DNA from: Liopterus haemorrhoidalis
Lineage: Eukaryota > Arthropoda > Insecta > Coleoptera > Dytiscidae
Length of the DNA: 64,000 nt
Reading direction: 5' to 3'
NCBI GenBank assembly: GCA_963971575.1
Contig: OZ020611.1
Location: 227,966,260 to 228,030,259, forward strand
Below are positions 1 to 10,312 of this stretch, one piece after another. The notes beneath the pieces were generated by a model. The model had not been told where the DNA came from and ran no database searches. It saw only the letters and a program-made list of their open reading frames with translations. The stretch's first letter is position 1; the number at the start of each line of letters is the position of its first letter. The position numbers were made by a program, and so were the translations under genes.

Positions 1-229
1 TGTTTAAGGAAAAGTTGTTGAAAAGCTCCATCCAAAGATATCCAATATGATATACGTTCCCATTTAAAAATTCGAAATTGTCCTTGATATCCTGTAATTC
101 CGGTTTTTTCCGGAAATTTTCAATACTACCATTCAATTTTGTGGATAAATTTTAGTTCAAAATTTTTGACGTGTGAGCAACGTCGCCTTTTCGAAAAAAC
201 TCGTGTTCCCATTATCTTGATATATATAT

Positions 230-298
230 ATAGGGGGGCCGCAGACAATATTTATATAATTTGGGGGGTCCCAGGCCATAAAAGGTTGAGAAGCACTG
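230..298. mobile_element. Terminal fragment of a hAT element
   Basis: The sequence ends GGTTGAGAAGCACTG. Read on the other strand it starts CAGTGCTTCTCAACC, the usual hAT terminus. The other end is not in the window. Confidence 0.4.
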
Positions 299-582
299 GT
301 CTAGTGAATTAGTATCCGTATCTGTATCCGCTGATCGGACTTTTATGTGATTCGGCACATTACTATATAGTTATAAAGCGAGTTTGTGGGAGGATTCAAC
401 CCGCATTAAAAGTAAACTGTACTATAGGTAAACCGTTTTTACAGTCGCCGTATTAGAACAACCTGGCCTTACATATGTCTACTATATGTTTAAATATAAA
501 ATACCAAATAAATGACCCAGGGCTACCATTGACACCGTTGTGATAATTTGAATTTGTTCATTGTTTATTTATTAATTTCCAG

Positions 583-831
583 GTATCATCAGTAATTCTA
601 GCCTTTCTCGTTTTTCAATTATTCGCCCAAGATGTAATGATGGAGGAAGAAGAAGATAACGAGCAAAACGGAGAGCCATCCTACCTTAAAACTATTCTCA
701 GTGCATTGTTAAACTTGGATACCCCCTTCAAGGACTGGCAACCAAATGTCGAAGAATCCTGGCCTCCAGAGGATGCCTATGAAGATGAAGATGAAGATGA
801 AGATTCTCGATTCTCCAGAAATTTAGATATG
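583..831 (+). CDS. Exon of the secreted-ligand gene (signal-peptide end and acidic propeptide)
   Basis: The acceptor is a pyrimidine-rich tract ending TTTCCAG at 582 and the donor is GTATGA at 832. The exon encodes 83 residues in phase 0: VSSVILAFLVF, an alanine-glutamine-aspartate cleavage-like stretch, then an acidic domain with runs of E and of ED repeats (about residues 65-75). The ATG at 637 is internal. The reading frame is open upstream to the acceptor, so the true start is in an earlier exon outside the window. Confidence 0.7.
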
Positions 832-3800
832 GTATGAAATTGAAATGTTATTATGAATATGGCCTCAATATATTTCGTTTTGAGATATTATTTCTTCTTT
901 TTGTGTGCTTTAAAAATATTTTCTTTTACAATCTACTCTGCGATTTAAATATTTAACTATATTAAATAGGTTATATTAGCGATTCCCACACTGTGCGCCA
1001 CAGATTGGTTACAGGGGCGTCGCGAAAATATTTAATTATTCCTACAACTGCGTTAGTTAGACCAGTTTTTACTTGGGACACCGCGGAAAAACTCTAATAA
1101 ATTAAGGTCGCCGATAAAGTTTGGGCACCACTGGGTTATAGGCATCTAAAAATATCCGTAGTTTATTTAGTACAAAAAAAATTTGGGGCTTTAATCGTTT
1201 AACACGTTTTGAGATTATTTTAATAGTATAATTTACATTATTTGTGAAAATTGTGAATTAAAAAAAGCACAACTTAAAAACGGTTTGAGACAGCTAGCTC
1301 CGACTAAAATTTTTGGATTCTCCGTAGTTTATTTAATCTGGAAATAATTTGGGGCTTTAATCTTTTAATGCGGTATGAGATTATTTATGACTAATATTTT
1401 GAATGGCATACTTTACATTATTTGTGAAAATTGTGAATTAATAAAAATTACAACTCAAACGGTTAGAGAAAATGACCTGAGGTTAGAATTTTTGGATTCC
1501 TCGTAATTTATTTAGACTAAAAAAATTGTGAGGCTTAATTTGTTTAACTTATTTTAAAATTATGACGCATTTTAATATGGCGTGATTTATAGAAATTTAC
1601 ATCTTCGCATGGACGTATCTCCAAAACGAAATGCGATAAAGACCTGCGGTTGAAATTTTTAAAATCTTGAGGTCCTAATTGACTTGTAACCATATTTTGA
1701 AAGAAACAAAAATTTTGAAAAATTTTCATTTTTAATTTTATAAATCCTTATAGGACTGAAAAATGGTTAGGGATAGAAATCTGCAGTTTGATTTTTTAAA
1801 ATCCATATAGATTATTTAGTCTAAAAAAAATGGGCTTTAATAAACTGTTTATTAAGTTTTGTATGGACAGTAATCCAAAACCCTGGAAAATGACCAAAAA
1901 TCGAACAAATCGTAAAGGGTAGACCTTTAAAAAATCGTGAATTTTAAGCAAAACATTTTTGTCTCCGATTTTTTTGAAAATTGGTACAAATATGTATTTT
2001 TGGTCATAGATCAACAAAATTTGGTCCATTTTGAAGATTGGGCAAAAATTTTGGAATTATTGGCAAAAAACTGATTCAAATCAGCTCTAACTCAAAAACT
2101 AAGAAAGCATGATTTTTAAAATATTTTTTTCATAATCCTCACCCCAAAATTAGCTTAAAACGATATTTTGGCTAAAATTGGAATCAAAAAAATTTTGACC
2201 AAATTTCAAAGTTTTAGTGGAAAATAAAATTTTGAATTTTGTTGTTAAATTGGTATACTTATATATTTTTAGCTTCAGATCACAAATATATGGTCATTTT
2301 TGAGTTAAGGTCTAAAATTTTGACATTTGCAGCCAAAAAAATTAAACAAAGACAGTCCACAATAAATCTCAGAGCCGATGAAATGTTAGCCTGCCTCCTT
2401 TTTTTAAATATCTTTATAAACTAATACTTACTTCTTATCTATATCAGCAATTCCCAAACTGTGCCCCGCAGAAATATTCCAATATTCCTCCAATTGCGTT
2501 AGTTAAGGCAATGTTTTGACTTGGGGCGCCGCAGAAAAATTCTGATACATTAAGGGCGCCGGGAACCGAGAAGTTTGGGAACAACTGGGTTATATCTTTG
2601 AACAGTTTGTTGGCTGACCCTTGATGGTGAAGCTTGTTTACTCATTATGATCAGTAATGCACGCTCTTAAAATTTCCGATCACCTTTTCTTGACACCTTG
2701 TATACAATGTAATTTATAAATTTTGAAACGCAGAACAAAAGAAGAAGAGTTTGCGAAGTAATCCGAACTCCGGTGACGATGCCAGATGACGGTTACATCT
2801 ATCGACCCAGCCACTATTACGAAGAACATTGCAACAGTGTCATGCACACTTTCAACCATTTTGGACATCTCATTTCCAACACCAGACCAAAAACAAAGGT
2901 AATGAAAATTATCAAAATGTGTATGTATATAATAGTTTTTTATGCAAGAAATACATAATTTAAGACTGTTTACGGGAACAGTTTAAACAGTTAAAATGTT
3001 TATAGCTATGTGAGAAACTTCAGGGTATTCTGCATGAATCTGCAACCAAAAATTTAGGAACTGCTCTGGTCTAAATTTAGATTTTAATGTTGAATCTGTT
3101 GATATGTCGATAAGTTGTTCCCTCTCCTTCATTGGCAAGCCTTCTGATTTATCATAGTATTATCTGTCTCATTTTGTAATACGAAACTAAGACGGAAATT
3201 TAATTTTTTATGTTGTATATTTAAAATATCATCTTAGGGTGGTAATTCTGAAGTGGCACCTTTCAAAATATTTGACACGTCTATCACAATTTTGACATGT
3301 CAATCGCAATTTTAACATGTCAATAGCAATTTTGACATACATAGTTTTTGAGTGAATATAACCTCGATATAATAAAATTTAACCAAATATTTAAAAGCCA
3401 GGTTTACAAGTTCACATGTTTCCATAAAAGTCTATTTACACCACAACAGTCACCAAAGTAACCAGATCTAGTTTCGTATTACAAAATGAGACAGATTATA
3501 CTCGAACGGATTTTTTATGCAGTTCTACTTAGTTTCCTCTTTTGAGAAATAATCTCTTATAGTTTTCTTCAGTTGAAAAAGGTGTTCGATTATATAATTT
3601 TTTACACTGTCGTTCAAATTCAATTAATTTTCCATTAGAAAACTGTTTAGTTTTGCAAAGCATTGCACGTCATTCTCTTTGACATATAATGACCACATGT
3701 TTAGTTTTAAAACCAATGCATTAATTTTTTCTTTAATTTTTATAATATATACATTCACTCCTTGAAGGGATATGTTTACTTCATTTAGAATGACAAACAT

Positions 3801-6590
3801 GTCTGCTAAATAGGATAAACATTGCAGCCATATTTCATCACATAATTTTGGAGAATAGTCATGACTTCGTTCATTTAAAAAAATTCTGACTTCATCTTTT
3901 AACTAAAAAAATGAAATATTTTTCCTTTCGAAAACCATCTGATTTCTGAATGTAAAAGCAGGGTTATATGGTTGTTGGATAATTCTTTGCATAATAAAGC
4001 AAATAATCTTGAATTTAGTTCTCTGAATTTTATAAAATTTATCAGTTTTAAACGTCCTTTAATGCATTCGGTATTCGTTTTACCACAAGCGCTTAGCGAT
4101 GAAGACAGCAATGAGAATGTTTAATAGGTGGAGCAATTGTAATTATTCGTGATATTGCTTCTTTGTTAGAGCCCAATAACGATTTTGCTCCATCTGTACA
4201 AATATGCGAACATAAATGCCTACGTAGTTCGTGTTCATTCATATAATTGTTAATAAGTTCAAATATTTTTTCCCCGATAGTTCTTTCTGGAAGAGATTTG
4301 CATATCAACATATCTTCTTGGACTGAAGAATTCGAAACATAGCGAACCAAGACTAACAAAATGGCCAAACCAGCAACATCCGTCGATTCATCGAACTGCA
4401 TGGTAAAATGATGAGGTGAAGATATTAAACGAAATATTAATTCTTCTTCACAAAATTGCGCCATTGTCTCAATTCGTCGCGCAACGGTGGTATCAGAGAT
4501 ATGCAAACTATCAATTTCATTCAGATATTTCTTACCAAATTTGCAAGATATTACATTAAATCTTTAATACACGATTTTATAAACTTTTCAGCAATTGTAA
4601 ATGCCTCACCTTCTTTGGCAATTCGATGCATTCAAACGCCATCTACTCAGCTTTGAAAGAACTATTTTGTTTTTTTTTTTTTAGCGTGACGAAAAATTTG
4701 TATTTAAGTGATACGGGCGTGGTTTATGTGTTATTTCCGATACAAATTTTTATTTTACTCGCGGAACCCCCAGAGAGGTGCCACGGAACCCCGGGGTTCC
4801 GTGAAACACAATTTGAAGATCACTGTTCTAGTCCAATAAAACGCCGTGCATGGACGCCAAACAATGTCATATGCCAAGTAGGTATGATACAGTCGAACAT
4901 AAAATTTGTATCTGGACAACTATTCTGCTGCAATTTCTATTTTAGTTCAATTAATTATATTCAAATAAATGCATTTCCGGTTGCTGGAATCTGAATTAAT
5001 TTAATCTTTGTTAACTGTATTATTATTTGCTTGTCAAGGCCGTACACATTCGAAGGTTTCACACGCAATATTATGTTAGACCCTTATATTTGTCATTTTT
5101 AGGACTTTGTAGGTACGACCACTAAAAAACCCTTATAACGTCATGTGTCTGTCTGTCTGTCTGGCTGTAAGGTAGAAATTGTAGCCAGACGGCTGAACAT
5201 AGAAAGTTGAAATTTGGCATGTTTGTACAACTCTTTGACCCACATAGTAGTAAAAATATAGAAAGTTTAAAAAAACACATCGCGAAATAAATATAAACAA
5301 ATACGTATTTAACGAAATAATAAATATTTTTTAAATTTTTTAATGGTGTATCAAATGAAACCTCCTAATGCGTGGATAGACAATTAACATTTTATTTTTG
5401 AAAAATATTTTTTTTAATGGGATTTTTTCCAAAAATATACTAAAAAACTTTTGTCCTCCAGAGGGATAGATCTAAAATTTTGAAAAAGATCTCAGTAATG
5501 TATTCAAGGTCGTCAAGGATGAAATTTGTAGAAAAAATTTATGTGAAGTGTGAATTTTCACACATTTCAGGATTTCGTAGGTATTTAGTAAGTGAATGAT
5601 GATTATTTGGGATGCCAAAACAAATTTTATGTCAAAATATTTTTTTATGAATTTTAATTCGAATGCCTAATACCATTATTTAAGTTTCTAAATATCAGAG
5701 CCGGCGCTAACGGGCATGCGGGTGTCATTGCGAGGGGGGCGCTGACGTGAGATTCGAAAGGGCGTTAAATGGTCAAATGAATATAAAAGTAAGGTAGTGA
5801 AATGTAATTTTAGAAGTGAGGACCTTGTTTTTGTCTTCACTTGAAATTTAGAAGCGAGGACCTTTTTTTTTTGTTGCTCTTCATTTGAAATTTAAAAGTG
5901 AGAAGGACCTTTTTGTTTTAGATATTCACTTCAAATTTAGAAGATCTCGAAAAAAGCGAATTGCGCCGTATTTTGGGGCGCTCAATTAAATTTTGCCTAC
6001 GGGCGCCACAGACCCTCGCGCTGGCTCTGCTAAATATGTGAAGTATTTTTTTTTTATATAGCAAGGTTCTTTAAGATTTTGAAAATTGCGCCTATGGCTT
6101 CCATTGGTTGCTTAAATCATAAGCTCCGCCCCTCTGATTTTCTATACATTCAAACATAGAATTAAATTATAATTTCAACATTTCCCACAGGTTTTAAATT
6201 TATGCTTTTAAAAATTAAATGCAACATTTACCAAAATATGACTAGAAATTTGACAAAATAATTTAAACAAAATAAAAATGTTTTGACATTTTTTGAAATG
6301 TCATGACAATTTTTTTTTTCACAATTTTGGCAAAAATCGCTTCAAAATAATTTATTTTGCAAAAATAAAATTTAGATCGTTAATCCACGTACTAAGGGCT
6401 TTCATTTGATACCGTACTCCGAATTAAATAAAATAAAAAGAATTCCGATGAGCACATATTTGTTTATATTTTTAGGGGGATATGTTTTTTAGATGTTTTA
6501 GTATTTTTCCTATGTGCGGGTCAAAGAAATGTATAAGCATGCCAAATTTAAACACTCTAGGTTTAGCCGTTTGGCTACAATTTTTACAGA

Positions 6591-6624
<34 letters not shown>

Positions 6625-7236
6625 GACAAAATGACGGTATAAGGGTTTTTTGGTCATACCTACAAAACCCTAAAAAAAGCAAAGTTGGCTGATGGTGCAT
6701 TTGTAAAAAGTCACATAAATGAATTTATTCCATATAGTTCGAAAAAACAGAGGTCACAACATTCGTTATGCATTAATTTTCCGAGCTGTAAACGCTTTCG
6801 TTAAACGTTACAACTATCTACTTATTTTATCCACCATGCTAAGTCTATAGTCAACTAATTTAAGAGCTGTGAACATAGCTTTAGATCCTTATGATACATT
6901 TTTTTATTTTATTTGCAAGAAAAAAATCGAGGAATGATTGTATCCTATCTTATAACACTTAGGTACATCTGGCTAGATTTGTAGCATAACAGGAAATTAA
7001 TAATTTAAATTTTATTATTTACTAATTATATCATCAATTAATTTAGAGTTTTTAACCTGTTGCAGATGTGTTCTCCTACCAAACATGGCTGTCGAAACAT
7101 AACGCATGAGATAACCTTATTCCGACGAAGACTGCAAAGTAATTGTTGGGAACCATACCCTCGACAAATATCTATGGGCTGTACCTGTAATTTTGCAGAA
7201 AAACGATTGAATAGTGTCAGTTACACTCCTCAGTAA
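583..7236 (+). CDS. Secreted cysteine-rich ligand, Torso-ligand (PTTH/Trunk)-like candidate; last three exons, 5' partial
   Basis: Seen: three exons, 583-831, 2734-2898 and 7066-7236, each bounded by AG and GT and all in phase 0, join to give 194 residues and a TAA stop. Exon 1 opens with a hydrophobic run (VILAFLVFQLFA), probably the end of a signal peptide whose start lies upstream of the window, followed by acidic sequence. Exon 2 begins NKRRRV, a likely prohormone-processing site. The part after it has seven cysteines: VC, HC, MC, GC, NC and a terminal GC-T-C. It also has an ITLFRRR stretch before a W-rich segment. Known: Torso ligands (PTTH/Trunk) are secreted cystine-knot proteins with a similar C-terminal order (C-x5-C, then an I-T-x-x-K/R-R-R strand, then a C-x-C end). 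Inferred: this is such a ligand, or another cystine-knot cytokine with IL-17-like topology. I am confident it is a gene and only moderately confident of the family. Confidence 0.7.
984..1134. mobile_element. Short hAT-like MITE, copy 1
   Basis: It runs from a CACTGTGCGCC-like start to a TTGGGCACCACTG end and has near-complementary termini. A diverged second copy lies at 2449-2589 in the same orientation, sharing the GCGTTAGTTA and ATTAAGG blocks. Confidence 0.4.
1145..1700. repeat. Diverged tandem repeats, about 175 bp, about 3 units
   Basis: The block TCCGTAGTTTATTTAG, then TTGGGGCTTTAAT, then a GAGATTATTT segment recurs at about 1158, 1322 and 1500 with growing divergence. No coding potential or terminal signals were seen. 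The sequence that follows, to about 2450, is AT-rich intron with nothing I can name. Confidence 0.45.
2449..2589. mobile_element. Short hAT-like MITE, copy 2
   Basis: Diverged copy of the element at 984-1134, with CCAAACTGTGCCCCGC at one end and a TTTGGGAACAACTG end. Both copies are in introns of the secreted-ligand gene. Confidence 0.4.
2734..2898 (+). CDS. Exon of the secreted-ligand gene (dibasic site and first two cysteines)
   Basis: The acceptor ends ACGCAG at 2733 and the donor is GTAATG at 2899. It encodes 55 residues in phase 0: NKRRRVCEV, then a proline- and tyrosine-rich loop (YIYRPSHYYEEHC), ending PKTK. The basic cluster just before the first cysteine is where a proprotein convertase would be expected to free the C-terminal domain. 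Confidence 0.72.
3172..3495. mobile_element. MITE family A, copy 1
   Basis: Terminal inverted repeats of about 28 bp: ATCTGTCTCATTTTGTAATA at the left, its complement ending GAGACAGAT at the right. Shorter family members lie at 55385-55562 and 56559-56734. The inner part shares an AGATCTGGTTACTTTGG-like block with MITE family Q. Confidence 0.75.
3530..4825 (-). pseudogene. hAT transposase relic (ZBED5/SCAND3-like, Buster group)
   Basis: On the minus strand, 4506-4093 reads ARRIETMAQ, then FTMQFDESTDVAG, LLVLVRYV and HICTDGAKSLLG, typical of hAT/ZBED-type transposase cores where the DEST acidic residue is catalytic. A frameshift near 4100 joins it to 4111-3899 (LLHSEIRWFSKGK). After a stop near 3899 the frame continues to about 3540 (LKDEVRIFLNE, LSYLADMFVILNEVN). 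The end nearest the N-terminus carries a hAT-type terminus at 4825 (complement starts CAGTGATCTTCAAA). The C-terminal dimerisation domain is missing, so this is a dead, truncated copy inside an intron of the secreted-ligand gene. Confidence 0.75.
4826..5097. other. Unannotated intron sequence
   Basis: AT-rich sequence between the hAT terminus and the first foldback element. No open frame of note, repeat or RNA signal was seen. Confidence 0.4.
5098..6674. mobile_element. Foldback-type element F, copy 1
   Basis: The left end reads AGGACTTTGTAGGTACGACC and the right end is the complement of AGGGTTTTGTAGGTATGACC. The inverted arms continue inward through CCCTTATA-CGTCAT and a CTGT/ACAG microsatellite, then TAGCC-GTTTGGCTACAA, for about 200 bases or more. 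The core contains the palindrome GTGTGAATTTTCACAC near 5550. There is no transposase. Related copies lie at 7974-9930, 35320-36652 and 53396-54497. Confidence 0.7.
6592..6624. repeat. (ACAG)n microsatellite in element F arm
   Basis: About eight uninterrupted ACAG units. The same microsatellite sits at the same place in the other F copies (36573-36597, 54407-54446), so it is part of the element. Confidence 0.9.
7066..7236 (+). CDS. Terminal exon of the secreted-ligand gene (cystine-knot C-terminus)
   Basis: The acceptor ends TTGCAG at 7065 and the stop TAA is at 7234-7236. It encodes 56 residues: MCSPTKHGC, then HEITLFRRR, CWEPYPRQISMGCTC, and a short basic tail. Five of the seven cysteines lie here, including the C-x-C pair near the C-terminus that is typical of secreted cystine-knot hormones. 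Confidence 0.75.
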   Translation: MCSPTKHGCRNITHEITLFRRRLQSNCWEPYPRQISMGCTCNFAEKRLNSVSYTPQ

Positions 7237-7349
7237 AAAAATAATTCATCTTTACAGAATTCTTTGCAACGGAATTAACGACATTAATATATATTTAACT
7301 ATTTTAAGAAGAAATATTATAGTGTATTATTAATTATGTATAAATATTC

Positions 7350-7355
7350 AATAAA
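7350..7355 (+). promoter_or_regulatory. Candidate polyadenylation signal AATAAA
   Basis: A canonical AATAAA lies 114 bases after the stop codon of the secreted-ligand gene, in AT-rich 3' UTR-like sequence. It is the first exact hexamer I see after the stop. Confidence 0.5.
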
Positions 7356-7973
7356 AATCAATTCGGACTTAATATTTCTATGTTACTTCTTCTTCTTCGT
7401 TACTCGTATACTGGCTGCTCTTTATTAGAATTGGCTACAAAGTCAGTGTGTGGATTCAGTGAATCAAATTAATGAGTGGATGAATCAATTGATTGTAATC
7501 ATCAGTACATTGAATAAAAATACTAAAGAAAGTATTAAGATGGTCTTTCAAAATGGCGGACGATAGTTTCCGGCTGTACAGTGGCGTAGGGCCATTTATT
7601 AAAAGAATTGTTATCGGTAAAAAAAAAGAAAATATACCAACCTGATATTTTTAAAAGACGCTAAAGATAGGAGATACAAACAATCAATAAAACCCTATTG
7701 TACATCTGTAATTTATTATTATAAACCTAATGTAGTAAGTAAATAAATACATACAGAACGTATAGTAGAAAATTATGACACTACGCCATTGTCCATAAGT
7801 AACGTGTGTGTTGAGATTTATCAAAATCTGATTAATTCAACTACATAATATGAATGGAAAATACTTACGAATGAAAAGTAATTCCTATAGTCTTTGTAGT
7901 TTGTGTTTTTGCTCTTCCGCAATTGATTATAAACCAATATTGTTTACATAGGTTGAAAGATAACTATCCTTTT
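7356..7973. other. Intergenic sequence, nothing recognised
   Basis: AT-rich sequence downstream of the ligand gene, with only short open frames and no inverted or tandem repeat that I can see. Confidence 0.4.
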
Positions 7974-8240
7974 TTAGGGTTTTGTATGTATGACCACCAA
8001 AAAACCCTTATAACGTCACTCATGTGTTTGTCTGACGGTCCGTTTGTCTGTCTGTATGGTAGAAATTGTAGCCAAACGGCTGAACATAGAAAGTTGCAAG
8101 AGTTCAAAAAAAAAAAAAAATAAAAATAATAATAATACAGCGCGGGATAAATATAAACAAATATGTATTTAATTGAAAATTAATATATGTTTTTAAATTT
8201 TGAGTGGGATATCAAATGAAACCTCTTATTGCGTGGATGC

Positions 8241-8243
<3 letters not shown>

Positions 8244-8306
<63 letters not shown>
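8244..8306. repeat. (TA)n microsatellite
   Basis: Uninterrupted TA run of about 31 units. It provides the TA target of the MITE that follows directly. Open frames through it are artefacts. Confidence 0.95.
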
Positions 8307-8309
<3 letters not shown>

Positions 8310-8724
8310 TCTGTTCCAAACGGTTAAGCGGAACTAAATGGGAATTTAGTTCTTTTAGGTTGTCACGAGAAGGGACCTTGCTTGGGTTATTTCATTTTTC
8401 ATGTTGGGATGTCAAAATTTAAAATTCCAACAATGAAACCAATGAAACCATGGACATGAATGACATATGTCAAAATGAAATATTTTTTTTTTTTATATTT
8501 TAATGACAAAAAAATAAATAAATGGGAAATTTGTGTTAAGAATGACACAAAAAATCAAAATATAAAGAAAATAACATTTTAAAATGATATTAACCTTAAC
8601 CAAAAAATGTTCATTGTAAGTATGATTTACAAAGCTTAAACAAAACGGCCGAAAGGCACGATTTAAACGATGAAAGTAACTAGATTGCAAAATCTAGTTC
8701 CGCTTAACCGTTTGGAACAGACTG
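8307..8724. mobile_element. MITE family D (Tc1/mariner type), copy 1
   Basis: Terminal inverted repeat CAGTCTGTTCCAAACGGTTA at both ends, extending further through GCGGAACTA, flanked by TA on each side (8305-8306, 8725-8726). There is no transposase. The 60-75 residue open frames shared between D copies are conserved only because the repeats are similar. Other copies: 13391-14590 (diverged), 34316-34722, 40086-40488, 45549-45955 and 53142-54650. Confidence 0.9.
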
Positions 8725-9338
8725 TATATTATGTGGTTTTTGGCAATATAATATATAATGGCAAAAACTTTTGTCCCCCACCTTATCTACCAGAGGGGTT
8801 GAACTAAAAATCTGAAAAAAACCTCAATAATGTACATTGGTGGGAACCGGAATAGTTCAGCAGGAAATTTTAATCAGATTGGTTTTTCGCAAAATATTAA
8901 TTTTTGTCGTAGAAAAAAAAAAATATATATGTTTATCGTGTGGTTTAAAAAGAAAGCTCTTAAGACGTAGATAAAGGAACGGGAAGTAGTTTGTTATTTT
9001 TTTATATTAATACGATTATTTCCATAAAAGTACTAAAAAATCAGTGTCCCGCACCCTTTAGCCCTAAGGGGTTAAATTAAAAATCTGAAAAAATTCCAAG
9101 CAATATATATTACTATGAACCGGAAACGTACGAGAGAAAATATTGATCGGATTTCGTTTTTGGAAAATATTACAGATTTTGTGTTATTGAAAAAAAGTCT
9201 TTTATTTAAATTTTGTTGTGGGGATATTAAATGGAAGCTATTTAAGTGCAGATTAAGGAACGGCAATTGATTTTTGAAATACATTTCATTTTGACTAAAT
9301 TTTGCCAACATTAAGATTTTCGTTTAATATCTTAGCTA

Positions 9339-9442
<104 letters not shown>

Positions 9443-10126
9443 ACATGGATACATTTTGTTATGAGTAGAGAAGAGGTACGTAAATTTATTTTCCAAATAT
9501 CGAGTAGGATAATAAATAAATAATTGGCCGGTAGCTGGGATTCAATTTCTAGTAGAGAATCTGTTAGTTTTTCATAAAGTCGCAATATAAACAATGTCTC
9601 TGTTGGCGTTATTCTCTTACGTGACAAAATATCGCCCGCAGTGTTGCCGGGTCTGGATTTGGACATTTTTACAATTTTACAAAAATAAAAAAAATTCGTT
9701 AGAATATATATTATGGTATTATTAGAGATATAGGACCACCAAATTAGAGAAGTTCTAGTGTAATTAATACACAGTAGAAAAAACCTAACTGCAACCTTCT
9801 TGTTGTGCCTATTGATTTAAAGGATTTAAAACCAACACTTATAATTGTGTTACGTAGTGACAGGCATTCTTCGTTTGGCCTTCTAATAATCATTATTCAC
9901 TGACTAAATGCCTACAAAACCCTGAAATGGGTGAAGATTCACACTTCACATCAATTTTCTTGTCAAAAGTTCAGAAGCCGATAGTGGCGCCGTTTCGGAA
10001 ATTATAATCGCGAATAACAAAGAAACGTCACAGTTTAAAACATCAACTTAAATTTATATAAAATCTCAAAATACACAACATACGACTTAAAATTTACAAA
10101 AAAATATTTTCCAAATAAAACAATTT

Positions 10127-10312
10127 TTAAGTTTCTGGCGCCTTTTCAGCCGCTTTTTCCTTTTCCTTATCCTTCTTTCCTGTTTTCTTGAAACTGTTAA
10201 CAACATCTTCAATTGGTCTGTTCTTCGTTTCTGGCACAACGAAGAGAATGAAGACGAATGAGAGAATCTGACATACGATGTACATCAAAAATACGTAGCC
10301 GCCCAATACATT
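10127..10312 (-). CDS. Sugar transporter terminal exon with TM12 and C-tail
   Basis: Acceptor TCTGTGCAG at 10313, stop TAA at 10129-10127. It encodes NVLGGYVFLMYIVCQILSF, VPETKNRPIEDV and a strongly basic tail. No canonical AATAAA was seen close downstream on the minus strand; TATAAA-like variants occur. Confidence 0.93.
   Translation of the reverse strand, partial: NVLGGYVFLMYIVCQILSFVFILFVVPETKNRPIEDVVNSFKKTGKKDKEKEKAAEKAPET

Noticed and set aside
7066..7236. IL-17 assignment for the secreted ligand
   Set aside because: The ITLFRRR...GCTC ending does look like IL-17, but the cysteine count (seven), the Y-rich segment before the second cysteine and the insect setting fit Torso ligands at least as well. 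Kept as an alternative, not the call.
8493..8690. 60-70 residue frame MQSSYFHRLNRAF found at several places (8493, 34476, 40120, 45583)
   Set aside because: It is the shadow of the D-family MITE, starting inside its terminal repeat. Conservation follows the DNA repeat and the frame has no codon signature or domain.
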